From: Rubrobacter sp.
GTDB taxonomy: Bacteria > Actinomycetota > Rubrobacteria > Rubrobacterales > Rubrobacteraceae
DNA length: 32,572 nt
Assembly (NCBI GenBank): GCA_013695915.1
Contig: JACCZN010000053.1
Span: 1-32,572, forward strand
Reading direction: 5' to 3'
Shown piece by piece: positions 1-7,576 of the stretch. How positions within the stretch are numbered: position 1 is the first letter of the stretch; each line of letters starts with the position of its first letter. A model generated the notes under the pieces. That model did no database searches. It was not told the origin of the DNA and was given only the letters and a program-made list of their open reading frames with translations. A program made the position numbers and the translations under genes.

Positions 1-505
1 GCCACTTGCCGACAAAGCCGTCGTTCATCTCCTTTACCACGTTGCGGGTGTCGATGATCTCGTCGGCCGCGAGCCCGGCGACCGGGCAGGTCGTAACGCC
101 CCGGATGTTGTCCATCCCGGTCTGCCGGGAGTCCAGGCCGACGCTGCGGAGGCGGCGGAAGATCTCGGGGAAGTCCTCGATGCGGATCCAGCGCAGCTCC
201 ACCTGCTGGCGCGTGGTGACCTCCATGATGTCCCGGCCGTACTCGCGCGTGATCTCCGCGAGCTCCCGGAGCTGCACGGAGGTCATCTCCCCCTGCTGGA
301 GCACCCCGCCCGGCACCCGCACCCGGATCATGAAGTACCCGGGGGTCGGCTTGCGGTAGAAGAGCCCGTACCACTTGGTCAGGTCTATCTCGTCCTCGGG
401 TATGGACTCCCACCCGTCCTCGGACCACTGGAGGATCTTCTCCCAGATGGTCTCGAGATTCTGGTCGGCTTTTACGTCCTGTATCTTCCTCTTCTGTGCT
501 GGCAT
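1..505 (-). CDS. nirA: Ferredoxin-nitrite/sulfite reductase (assimilatory nitrite reductase), N-terminal part, truncated by window edge
   Basis: Reverse-strand translation from ATG at 505: MPAQKRKIQDVKADQNLETIWEKILQWSEDGWESIPEDEIDLTKWYGLFYRKPTPGYFMIRVRVPGGVLQQGEMTSVQLRELAEITREYGRDIMEVTTRQQVELRWIRIEDFPEIFRRLRSVGLDSRQTGMDNIRGVTTCPVAGL. This is typical of the NirA/Sir N-terminal half. The gene is missing from the ORF track because it runs off the window. Confidence 0.88.
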   Translation of the reverse strand, partial: MPAQKRKIQDVKADQNLETIWEKILQWSEDGWESIPEDEIDLTKWYGLFYRKPTPGYFMIRVRVPGGVLQQGEMTSVQLRELAEITREYGRDIMEVTTRQQVELRWIRIEDFPEIFRRLRSVGLDSRQTGMDNIRGVTTCPVAGLAADEIIDTRNVVKEMNDGFVGKW

Positions 506-551
506 GTCTGCCGGTACCTCCTTGTGTCTCGCTTGACTGGCTCCTCCACGG

Positions 552-1166
552 CTACTCGGCCCTAATCACCGGCCGGGGCAGAGAGCACGCGCCGTACTCC
601 CGGTCGCCGCTCCCCACGGCCTCCAGCGTCGAGGCGTCCACGTCGCTCAGAAATGTCGCGTGAAAGCGGTTCACGAAGTTGCTCAGCCCGACCATGCTGA
701 AGATCTCCATTACCTGCGGCACGGAGAAGTGCTCCGCGAGCGCCCCGTAAGTCTCCCCGTCTATGGCTATGGAGGCCGTGGACCTCTGCGCGTACCGGAC
801 TATCGCCGCCTCCGCCGCGTCGTAGACGCCGTCTGGCAGCGGGTCGTCCCCGAGATGGTCTAACTGCTCCGTGGTCAACCCCACGCTCCGACCGAGCATG
901 ATGTGGGTCGGTATTCAGTAGTGGCACTCGTTGACCACTGTTGCGGTCGTGTAGGCGAGCTCCCTGTGGGCCGGGGTTATGGTACTCCCCTCCCCGTAGG
1001 AGACCATAGCCAGGTCCACGAACCGGCGAACAAACTCGGGGTGGTTCGCCATCTCCCGGAAGATGTTCAGGTTCTCCCCGAACTTCCCAACCGTGTAGCT
1101 CAACGCCTCCCGCACCTCTGGCGGTGTGGAGGGGCTGCTCTCGTCCCAGACCGGTATCCGCGCCAC
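552..1166 (-). CDS. AhpD-like / carboxymuconolactone decarboxylase family protein, candidate selenoprotein with in-frame TGA (915-917) at the second Cys of the CxxC motif
   Basis: Track ORFs 915..1166 and 552..899 are in the same frame, separated only by one TGA: ...HRELAYTTATVVNECHY-U-IPTHIMLGRSVGLTTEQLDHL.... Both halves look like the CMD fold, and the redox motif (ECxxC...H) is intact if TGA is read as Sec. Confidence 0.75.
880..907 (-). promoter_or_regulatory. Candidate bacterial SECIS hairpin downstream of TGA
   Basis: Minus strand CCCAC-ATCAT-GCTC-GGTCG-GAGC-GTGGG: lower stem CCCAC/GTGGG (5 bp), 5' bulge ATCAT, upper stem GCTC/GAGC (4 bp), loop GGUCG. The loop begins 22 nt after the TGA. 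Confidence 0.55.
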
Positions 1167-1293
1167 GACGCTCCTCTCCGCGGCCCGGCGGAGTTACCCC
1201 CGGCCGCTGTCTCCGTCCTACTCTCCGGCGGAGATGCCCCCGTGCTATGGCCCCGCCGCCCGCCGGGCGAAGCTCCGTCCGACCCAGCGTCCA

Positions 1294-1377
1294 CCGGATG
1301 CTACCCGCGGCCCAGGACGCGGGTCTTTGGCCCCAGGTAGGAGAATCCGGCTGCATGTATGTGCCGTGTTCATACAT
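1294..1377 (-). promoter_or_regulatory. Candidate promoter/activator region of the AhpD-like (and nirA) genes
   Basis: Minus strand: ATGTATG-N9-CATACAT inverted repeat (1355-1377), conserved block GCACATACATGCAG (1351-1364), CAAAGACCCGC (1319-1329), -10-like TAGCAT (1298-1303). The conserved blocks occur with the same spacing upstream of narK. Confidence 0.45.
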
Positions 1378-1421
1378 CTGCACCCCGGGAGACTTTCGTA
1401 GCTCCCGGGATGCGGGGGCTC

Positions 1422-2843
1422 TCAGCACGACACCTCGGCCCGGCGGCGGGAGTAGTACCACCAGGTCAGGGCGAGACAGGTCACGTAGAACAGGACGAAC
1501 GCGGTGAGAGCGGCCTGGGGCCCACCGGCGGACTCGATGGAGGAGCTGAAGGCGCGCGGGATAAAGAAGCCGCCGAGGGCGCCTATGGCTCCGGCGAAGC
1601 CGAGCACGCTCGCCCCTTCCTTGAGGCCCTGGCTGACCAGCCGGTCCTGGGTCTCCTCGTCGTGGCCCTCGGCCTGCCGCGCCCGCTCGGTGCGGAAGAT
1701 GAACGGGATCATGCGGTAGGTCGAGCCGTTGCCGATGCCGGTTGCGGTAAACAGGATCAGGAACATGGCGAAGAACCCGGAGAAGGACTCGAGGCGCAGG
1801 AACAGCAGCAGACCTATGACGGCCCCTATCATGACCACGAAGTCCCAGAACGTGACCCGCGCTCCGCCGACCTTGTCGGCGAGCCAGCCGCCGAACGGCC
1901 GGGAGACCGAGCCCACCAGCGGGCCGAGCCAGGCGAGCGCGGCGAAGCTCGCGTACTCGGGGAAGCGCAGGGTTATAAGGAGCGGGAAGCTCGCCGAGTA
2001 CCCGATGAACGACCCGAAGGTACCGATGTAGATGTAGCTCATCACCCACATGTGCTTGCGCCGCAGCACGAGCGCCTGCTCCTTCACCGGAGTACGGGAG
2101 ACCCTCAGGCTGTTCATGAAGAAGTAGGCGCAGACGGCGGAGATCAGGATCAGCGGTATCCAGAAGAAGGCCGCGTTCTGCATGAAGATCTGGCTCGTGC
2201 TGCCGTCGGCGTTCTCCCGCGTCTGGGAGCCGCCGATAGCTATGACGGAGACGCCGAGCGTGATCAGGAGCGGCACCACGAGCTGTACCACGGCGACCCC
2301 GATGTTGCCCCCGGCGGCGTTGATGCCGAGCGCGGCCCCCTTCTCCCGGTTGGGGAAGAAGTAGTTTATGTTGGTCATGCTGGAGGAGAAGTTGCCCCCT
2401 CCGAAGCCGCCCGCTATGGCGGCGACCACGAATACCCAGTACGGCGTATCGGGGTTCATCACGGCGAACCCGAGCAGGGTGGTGGGTATTAGCAGCAGGA
2501 GCACGCTCACGATGGTCCAGGCCCGTCCCCCGAAGATCTGTACGGCCACCGTGTAGGGCAGGCGCATGAAAGCCCCGACCAGCGGCGGCAGCGCCACCAG
2601 CCAGAACAGCTGGTTCGGTGTGAAGTCGAACCCTATGGCTCCGATCAGGGCGCCCACGATGCTGAAGAGCTGCCACACCGCGAACCCGAGGAACTCCGCG
2701 AAGATGGAGAAGACCAGGTTGCGCCGCGCTATCGGCTTACCTCTCTTCTCCCAGAACTCCGGGTCCTCGGGGTTCCACTTCTCGATCCAACCACCCTTGC
2801 CCACGATGTTCTCCGTAGTGCCCCGCTGAGCCGCGGTCGCCAT
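1422..2843 (-). CDS. narK: MFS nitrate/nitrite transporter (NarK/NasA family)
   Basis: 473 aa, about 12 TM segments, with NarK-like motifs such as GGFGGGNFSSSMTNINYFFPNREKGAALGINAAGGNIG. Confidence 0.9.
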   Translation of the reverse strand: MATAAQRGTTENIVGKGGWIEKWNPEDPEFWEKRGKPIARRNLVFSIFAEFLGFAVWQLFSIVGALIGAIGFDFTPNQLFWLVALPPLVGAFMRLPYTVAVQIFGGRAWTIVSVLLLLIPTTLLGFAVMNPDTPYWVFVVAAIAGGFGGGNFSSSMTNINYFFPNREKGAALGINAAGGNIGVAVVQLVVPLLITLGVSVIAIGGSQTRENADGSTSQIFMQNAAFFWIPLILISAVCAYFFMNSLRVSRTPVKEQALVLRRKHMWVMSYIYIGTFGSFIGYSASFPLLITLRFPEYASFAALAWLGPLVGSVSRPFGGWLADKVGGARVTFWDFVVMIGAVIGLLLFLRLESFSGFFAMFLILFTATGIGNGSTYRMIPFIFRTERARQAEGHDEETQDRLVSQGLKEGASVLGFAGAIGALGGFFIPRAFSSSIESAGGPQAALTAFVLFYVTCLALTWWYYSRRRAEVSC

Positions 2844-2926
2844 ATCAGACCTCCCTCCAGAGATAAGAGCCCCGGCCGAAGACTCCCTGCAACCGTCGCC
2901 GCCGGGGACCGGTCCTGCACGTCGCT

Positions 2927-2997
2927 CCGGATGCTAGCCGCGGCGGGTGGGGCGGGTCTTTGTCAATACAGAGAGAAATGACCCTGCATATATGTGC
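2927..2997 (-). promoter_or_regulatory. Candidate narK promoter/activator element in the narK-nasA divergent region
   Basis: GCACATATATGCAG (2984-2997), CAAAGACCCGC (2952-2962) and TAGCATCCGG (2927-2936) on the minus strand, with the same spacing as the element at 1294-1364. Confidence 0.45.
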
Positions 2998-3091
2998 GAT
3001 TCTTATCCACCGGGCCGATGGAAGGTGGCGGGCTCCCGGCTATCCTCTGCCCCGAATCCGTCCGGTCTATCTAATAGTAGGGGAAGGTCTT

Positions 3092-5311
3092 GTGAGAGAT
3101 CGCGCCGAAACCCGGGTTGCCCGGGACAACGCCGGAGGCTGGGTCAGGTCTACCTGCCCGTACTGCGGCGTCGGCTGCGGGGTCGAGGCGCGGGTGGAGG
3201 GAGGCCGTATCTCGAAGGTCCGGGGCGACGCCGACCACCCGGCGAACTTCGGCAAGCTCTGTCCCAAGCCCGCCGGGCTCCCGGAGGCCATAGCCTCCCC
3301 CGACCGCCTGACGGAGCCCCTGCGGCGCGGCGCTTCCGGAGAGATGGAGCCCGTGACGTGGGAGGCGGCTCTCGACGAGCTGGCGGAGAGGCTCGGCGGC
3401 GCGGTGGAGCGGCGCGGATCGCGAGGTGCGGCGTTCTACATCTCGGGCCAGCTCCTGACGGAGGACTACTACGCGGTCAACAAGCTCGCCAAGGGCTCTC
3501 TCGGCACCAACAACCTGGACTCCAACTCCCGGCTGTGCATGGCGAGCGCGGTCGCCGGCTACCGCGGGGCCTTCGGGACCGACGGACCGCCGACCTCCTA
3601 CGCGGACATCACCCGCGCGGGGTGTTTCCTGCTCTGGGGCACGAACACCGCCGACTGCCACCCGGTCACCTTCGGCCGGATCCAGGCGAGAAAGCGAGAC
3701 CCGGAGGTAAAGGCCGTAGTGATCGACCCGCGCCGGACCGCCACCGCGGAGCTAGCAGACCTGCACCTCCCCCTCCGTCCCGGCACGGACCTGGCGCTCG
3801 CGAACGCGATGCTCACCGTGCTGGTCGAGGAGGGCTTCGTGGACCGGCGGTACGTCGAGCGTCACACGGCGGGCTTCGAGGGGGCGGTCGAGGCCGCGGG
3901 CGAGTGGACCCCGGCACGGGCGGCCAGGGTCTGCGGCCTCGACGCCGGGGACATAGTGCGGGCGGCCAGGATGTTCGGCGAGGCCGGGGCGTCCCTGAGC
4001 TTCTGGTCCATGGGCGCGAACCAGAGCACCTCCGGCACGCTCAACAACCGGGCCATCATCAACCTGCACCTCGCGACCGGCCAGATCGGGCGCCTCGGCG
4101 CCGGGCCGTTCAGCCTGACCGGCCAGCCGAACGCCATGGGCGGCCGGGAGGGCGGCGGCCTCTGCCAGCTCCTCCCCGGCTACCGCCTGGTCGAGGACGC
4201 CGGTCACCGCCGGGAGGTGGAGGAGGCGTGGGGCGTGGCGCCCGGCAGCATCTCCCCGGAGCCGGGCCTGCCCGCCACGGAGATGTTCGACGCGGTACGG
4301 AGCGGCGAGACGGAGGTGCTGTGGGTGGCGGCGACCAACCCCGCGGTCTCCATGCCGGACCTCGCCCGCACCAAAGAGGCCCTCCGGGGCTGCGGTTTCC
4401 TCGTGGTCCAGGACGCGTACCCGACGGAGACGGCACTCCTCGCCGACCTCGTGCTGCCGGCCGCCCAGTGGGGCGAGAAGACCGGCACGATGACCAACTC
4501 CGAGCGGCGGGTCAGCATGGTGGAGAAGCTCGTGGAGCCCCCCGGCGAGGCCCGGGCGGACTGGGAGGTCTTCGCCGCCGTCGGACAACGGCTCGGCTTC
4601 GCGGGGGAATTCGCCTGGCGGGAGGCGGAGGAGGTCTTCGCCGAGTACCGGGAGCTTACTCGGGATACCCCCGTGGACATCACGGGCCTCTCCTACGAGC
4701 GGCTGCGTCGGGAGCCCGTACAGTGGCCCGTGCCGGACCTGCTCTCCGCGGAGGAGCGCCGCGGACGGAGGCCCGCGAAGCTACCGGACGAGGAGAGGAA
4801 GCACCCGGGTACCCCCCGCCTCTACACCGACGGCACCTTCAACACGCCGGACGGGCGGGCCCGGTTCATCCCCACGCCGCACGCGGGCCTCCACGAGCCC
4901 ACCTCCGAAGAGTACCCACTCGTGCTCTCGACTGGCAGGATCAAGAACCAGTGGCACACCATGACCCGCACCGGCCGCTCCGAGAAGCTCACCAAACGCC
5001 TCGACGGCCCCTTCGTCCGCCTGCACCCGGAGGCCGCTACACAGGCCGGCCTCGACGACGGGGACCTGGCCCGCGTGGTCTCCGCGCGGGGCTCCTACAC
5101 GGCGCGGGCCGAGGTCACCGACGAGATGGAGCCCGGCACCGTCTTCGCCCCGTTCCACTGGGGCGACCTCTGGACGGACGGCGGCGGGGTCAACGAGACG
5201 ACCCACGGCGCGGCCTGTCCCACCTCGAAGCAGCCGGAGCTCAAGGGCGCGGCGGTGCGGGTGGTCCCCGCCGGGGACACCCCACCTGCAAGGGACCGGG
5301 CCGCGGGATAG
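3092..5311 (+). CDS. nasA: Molybdopterin oxidoreductase, assimilatory nitrate reductase catalytic subunit
   Basis: GTG start after GGGGAAGG RBS. N-terminal 4Fe-4S motif (TCPYCGVGCGVEARV...KLCPK), NSRLCMASAV Mo-ligand region, C-terminal molybdopterin-dinucleotide binding domain (STGRIKNQWHTMTRTG). Neighbours are narK and nirA. Confidence 0.87.
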   Translation: MRDRAETRVARDNAGGWVRSTCPYCGVGCGVEARVEGGRISKVRGDADHPANFGKLCPKPAGLPEAIASPDRLTEPLRRGASGEMEPVTWEAALDELAERLGGAVERRGSRGAAFYISGQLLTEDYYAVNKLAKGSLGTNNLDSNSRLCMASAVAGYRGAFGTDGPPTSYADITRAGCFLLWGTNTADCHPVTFGRIQARKRDPEVKAVVIDPRRTATAELADLHLPLRPGTDLALANAMLTVLVEEGFVDRRYVERHTAGFEGAVEAAGEWTPARAARVCGLDAGDIVRAARMFGEAGASLSFWSMGANQSTSGTLNNRAIINLHLATGQIGRLGAGPFSLTGQPNAMGGREGGGLCQLLPGYRLVEDAGHRREVEEAWGVAPGSISPEPGLPATEMFDAVRSGETEVLWVAATNPAVSMPDLARTKEALRGCGFLVVQDAYPTETALLADLVLPAAQWGEKTGTMTNSERRVSMVEKLVEPPGEARADWEVFAAVGQRLGFAGEFAWREAEEVFAEYRELTRDTPVDITGLSYERLRREPVQWPVPDLLSAEERRGRRPAKLPDEERKHPGTPRLYTDGTFNTPDGRARFIPTPHAGLHEPTSEEYPLVLSTGRIKNQWHTMTRTGRSEKLTKRLDGPFVRLHPEAATQAGLDDGDLARVVSARGSYTARAEVTDEMEPGTVFAPFHWGDLWTDGGGVNETTHGAACPTSKQPELKGAAVRVVPAGDTPPARDRAAG

Positions 5312-5312
5312 T

Positions 5313-6416
5313 ATGGAAGGGATGAAGGGTAGCGAAGGACAGGCTGCGGGGTCCGAGGGCTGGAAGGAGTTCAGCCCGTTCCTGAAGACCCTGGCCCGGG
5401 GGCCGGACAGCCTCGCGGATCTCGACCCGGAGACCTGCGAGGAGGCTGCGAGCCTGATCCTGCGGGGGATAGCGAGCCCGGCGCAGGCGGCGGGCTTCTT
5501 CCTCATAGGCCGGGTCAAGGGCAACGGGGCCGGGGAGCTCGCGGGCATCTCGCGGGCGCTGCGAGCCTTCTGCCGCGAGGTCGAGGCCCCGGCGGGCGGG
5601 CCACCGGTCGTGACCGTGACGGGCGGGTTCGACGGCAAGGTCCGCACCATGAACGTCGGGGCGGCGGCCTCGGTAGTGGCGGCGGCGGCCGGTGGCCGGG
5701 TGTTCCTGGTGGGCGGCGAGGACGTACCGCCCAAGCACGGGCGCACCAGCTTCGACGCCCTGCGCAACCTCGGCGTCTCCGCGCCGCAGACGGTGGAGGA
5801 GAGCCGCGGGTCGCTCGCGGCCACCGGCCTCGCGGCGTCCACCCCGGAGCACTACCTGCCGGAGCTCCACGGCCTCCTGCAGCTCCGCCGGGAGATGGTG
5901 CGCCGGACCGCCATAAACGTCTCGGAGAAGCTCATCTCGCCCGTCCCCGGCTCCCGCATGATGGTCGGCATGACCCACCGGCACCCGTTCCTGGAGACCA
6001 TGCCCGAGGCCCTCCGTCAGCTCGGGACCGCAGAGCCGAAGGCGCTCGTCTTCCAGGCCATAGAGGGCTCCGACGAGGCCCCGCTCGACGGTAACTCGGC
6101 GCTGGTGCTAGTGACCGCAGAGGGCTCCGAGGAGTTCAACGCCTCGCCCGCTTTCCTGGGGCTCCCCCGGGCCACCAGGGCCGACATCCCGTGGCGGGGC
6201 CCGGAGGACGAACGGGAGAGGCTGCTCGCCGCCCTGGAGGGAGAGCAGGGCCCGGTCGGCACGCTCGTGCTCTACAACGCGGCGCTCAGGCTCTTCGCGG
6301 GGGGTGACGGGGTCCCGCTCGAAGACTGCCTGGTGCGGGCGGAGACGGCGCTGCGCTCCGGAGAGGCCCTGGACTCTCTGGAGCGCCTGCGTCGTCCAGT
6401 CCGGGTCTCGAGCTAG
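5313..6416 (+). CDS. Anthranilate phosphoribosyltransferase-like (TrpD2/YbiB-type) protein
   Basis: 367 aa with the glycosyltransferase family 3 pattern: AASLILRGIASPAQAAGFFLIGRVKGNGAGELAGISRALRA... GGFDGKVRTMNVGAAASVVAAAAG...HG..SFDALRNLGV. Starts 1 nt after the nasA stop. Confidence 0.75.
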   Translation: MEGMKGSEGQAAGSEGWKEFSPFLKTLARGPDSLADLDPETCEEAASLILRGIASPAQAAGFFLIGRVKGNGAGELAGISRALRAFCREVEAPAGGPPVVTVTGGFDGKVRTMNVGAAASVVAAAAGGRVFLVGGEDVPPKHGRTSFDALRNLGVSAPQTVEESRGSLAATGLAASTPEHYLPELHGLLQLRREMVRRTAINVSEKLISPVPGSRMMVGMTHRHPFLETMPEALRQLGTAEPKALVFQAIEGSDEAPLDGNSALVLVTAEGSEEFNASPAFLGLPRATRADIPWRGPEDERERLLAALEGEQGPVGTLVLYNAALRLFAGGDGVPLEDCLVRAETALRSGEALDSLERLRRPVRVSS

Positions 6417-6507
6417 CCAGGAGATGCTAGTAGACCATCCGGAGCTGTCCGGGGGCTCCGCCCGGGCGGAGAGTAACAGGGCCGGGCCCGGGGTAACACT
6501 ACCTCCC

Positions 6508-7557
6508 ATGAACTTTCCGGGACGAGTCCTTCTTACGGAGCGCGGTCTGCTGCGGGCCGCGCTCGTGGTCTTCGCGCTGTTTTTGGCCTACCGCTTTCTG
6601 GCGACGGTGGTGGCCGCGGTGCTCCTGATCTCGGCGGGCCTGCTCCTCGCGGTGGCGCTCTCGGGGCCGGTCGAGGCGCTCTACCAGCGCAAGGTCCCGC
6701 GGCCCGCCGGGACGGCCCTTATAGTGGGTGGAGCTCTGGCGGTGATCGCAGCGGGCGGCTACCTGCTCCTGCCGGAGCTCGCGCGGCAGGCCTCCCAGCT
6801 CGTGACCACCCTGCCCGAAGCCCTCTCACAGGCTCTGGCTCGTCTCCGGGAGCTTGCGAACAGCCTGGGACTCCAGATCGGTGGCGGCGACGGTATCACT
6901 ACGTCTACCCTGGCAAGCGTGGGGCGCAAGGTCCTCGGCGGGGCGCTCGGGCTCTTCACCAACCTGGCTTCATTCCTGCTCGGGCTGGTGGTCATCCTCT
7001 TTGTCCCCCTCTACCTGGTGGCTAAGCCCGAGCCTGTCGTCCGGTGGGTGGTGAGGCTCTTCCCTCCCGGGCGACGGGAGAGGGCGCGGGAAGTCCTCGC
7101 CACGGCCTATACGAGCCTGCTGGGCTGGCTCAAGGGCCGGCTCGCCTCGATGGCCATCGTGGGTGTGCTCTCGATCGCGGCCCTCTACATCATCGGCATC
7201 CCCGGGGCACTCTTTCTCGGCGTGCTGACCGGCCTCCTGGCGTTCGTGCCGTTTATCGGGCCGGTCGTCTCGGTAGTGCCGCCGTTCCTCCTGGGGCTGG
7301 CCGGAGACCCGGTGGACGCGCTGTGGGTCCTTCTGGCCTACGCCGGTATCCAGCAAGTAGAGAGCAACCTCGTGACCCCCCTGATCATGCAGCAGGTCGC
7401 GTCTCTGCACCCGGCAGTGGTAATAGTCTCCGTGACGGTCCTGGGCTCGGCCTTCGGCATCCTCGGCACCCTGCTCGCGGTTCCGGCGGCGGTGGTTGCG
7501 GGGGTACTGGTGGATGAGCTCTGGTTTGAACGCCTGGAGGCTGCGGACTCTTCTTGA
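6508..7557 (+). CDS. AI-2E family transporter (UPF0118-like membrane protein)
   Basis: Start chosen at MNFPGRVLL. Polytopic, with the typical C-terminal PFIGPVVSVVPPFLLGL...QQVESNLVTPLIMQ motif. Confidence 0.88.
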   Translation: MNFPGRVLLTERGLLRAALVVFALFLAYRFLATVVAAVLLISAGLLLAVALSGPVEALYQRKVPRPAGTALIVGGALAVIAAGGYLLLPELARQASQLVTTLPEALSQALARLRELANSLGLQIGGGDGITTSTLASVGRKVLGGALGLFTNLASFLLGLVVILFVPLYLVAKPEPVVRWVVRLFPPGRRERAREVLATAYTSLLGWLKGRLASMAIVGVLSIAALYIIGIPGALFLGVLTGLLAFVPFIGPVVSVVPPFLLGLAGDPVDALWVLLAYAGIQQVESNLVTPLIMQQVASLHPAVVIVSVTVLGSAFGILGTLLAVPAAVVAGVLVDELWFERLEAADSS

Positions 7558-7576
7558 GAAGGCCCGTCCCCTCTCT

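Noticed and set aside
897-917. Reading the TGA as a simple pseudogene or a genuine split into two genes
   Set aside because: Not fully excluded, but the TGA is exactly at the active-site Cys, the frame is preserved, and a SECIS-like hairpin follows. The downstream fragment lacks a credible independent start.
562-2676. 704-aa minus-strand ORF overlapping narK and the AhpD-like gene
   Set aside because: Out-of-frame shadow ORF caused by high GC. Its translation is Arg/Gly/Pro-rich nonsense, while the overlapping frames encode recognisable NarK and CMD proteins.
2947-5325. 792-aa plus-strand ORF alternative to nasA
   Set aside because: Low-complexity shadow frame (GRRPYLEGPGRRRPPGEL...); the 2960/3092 frame encodes the molybdoenzyme.
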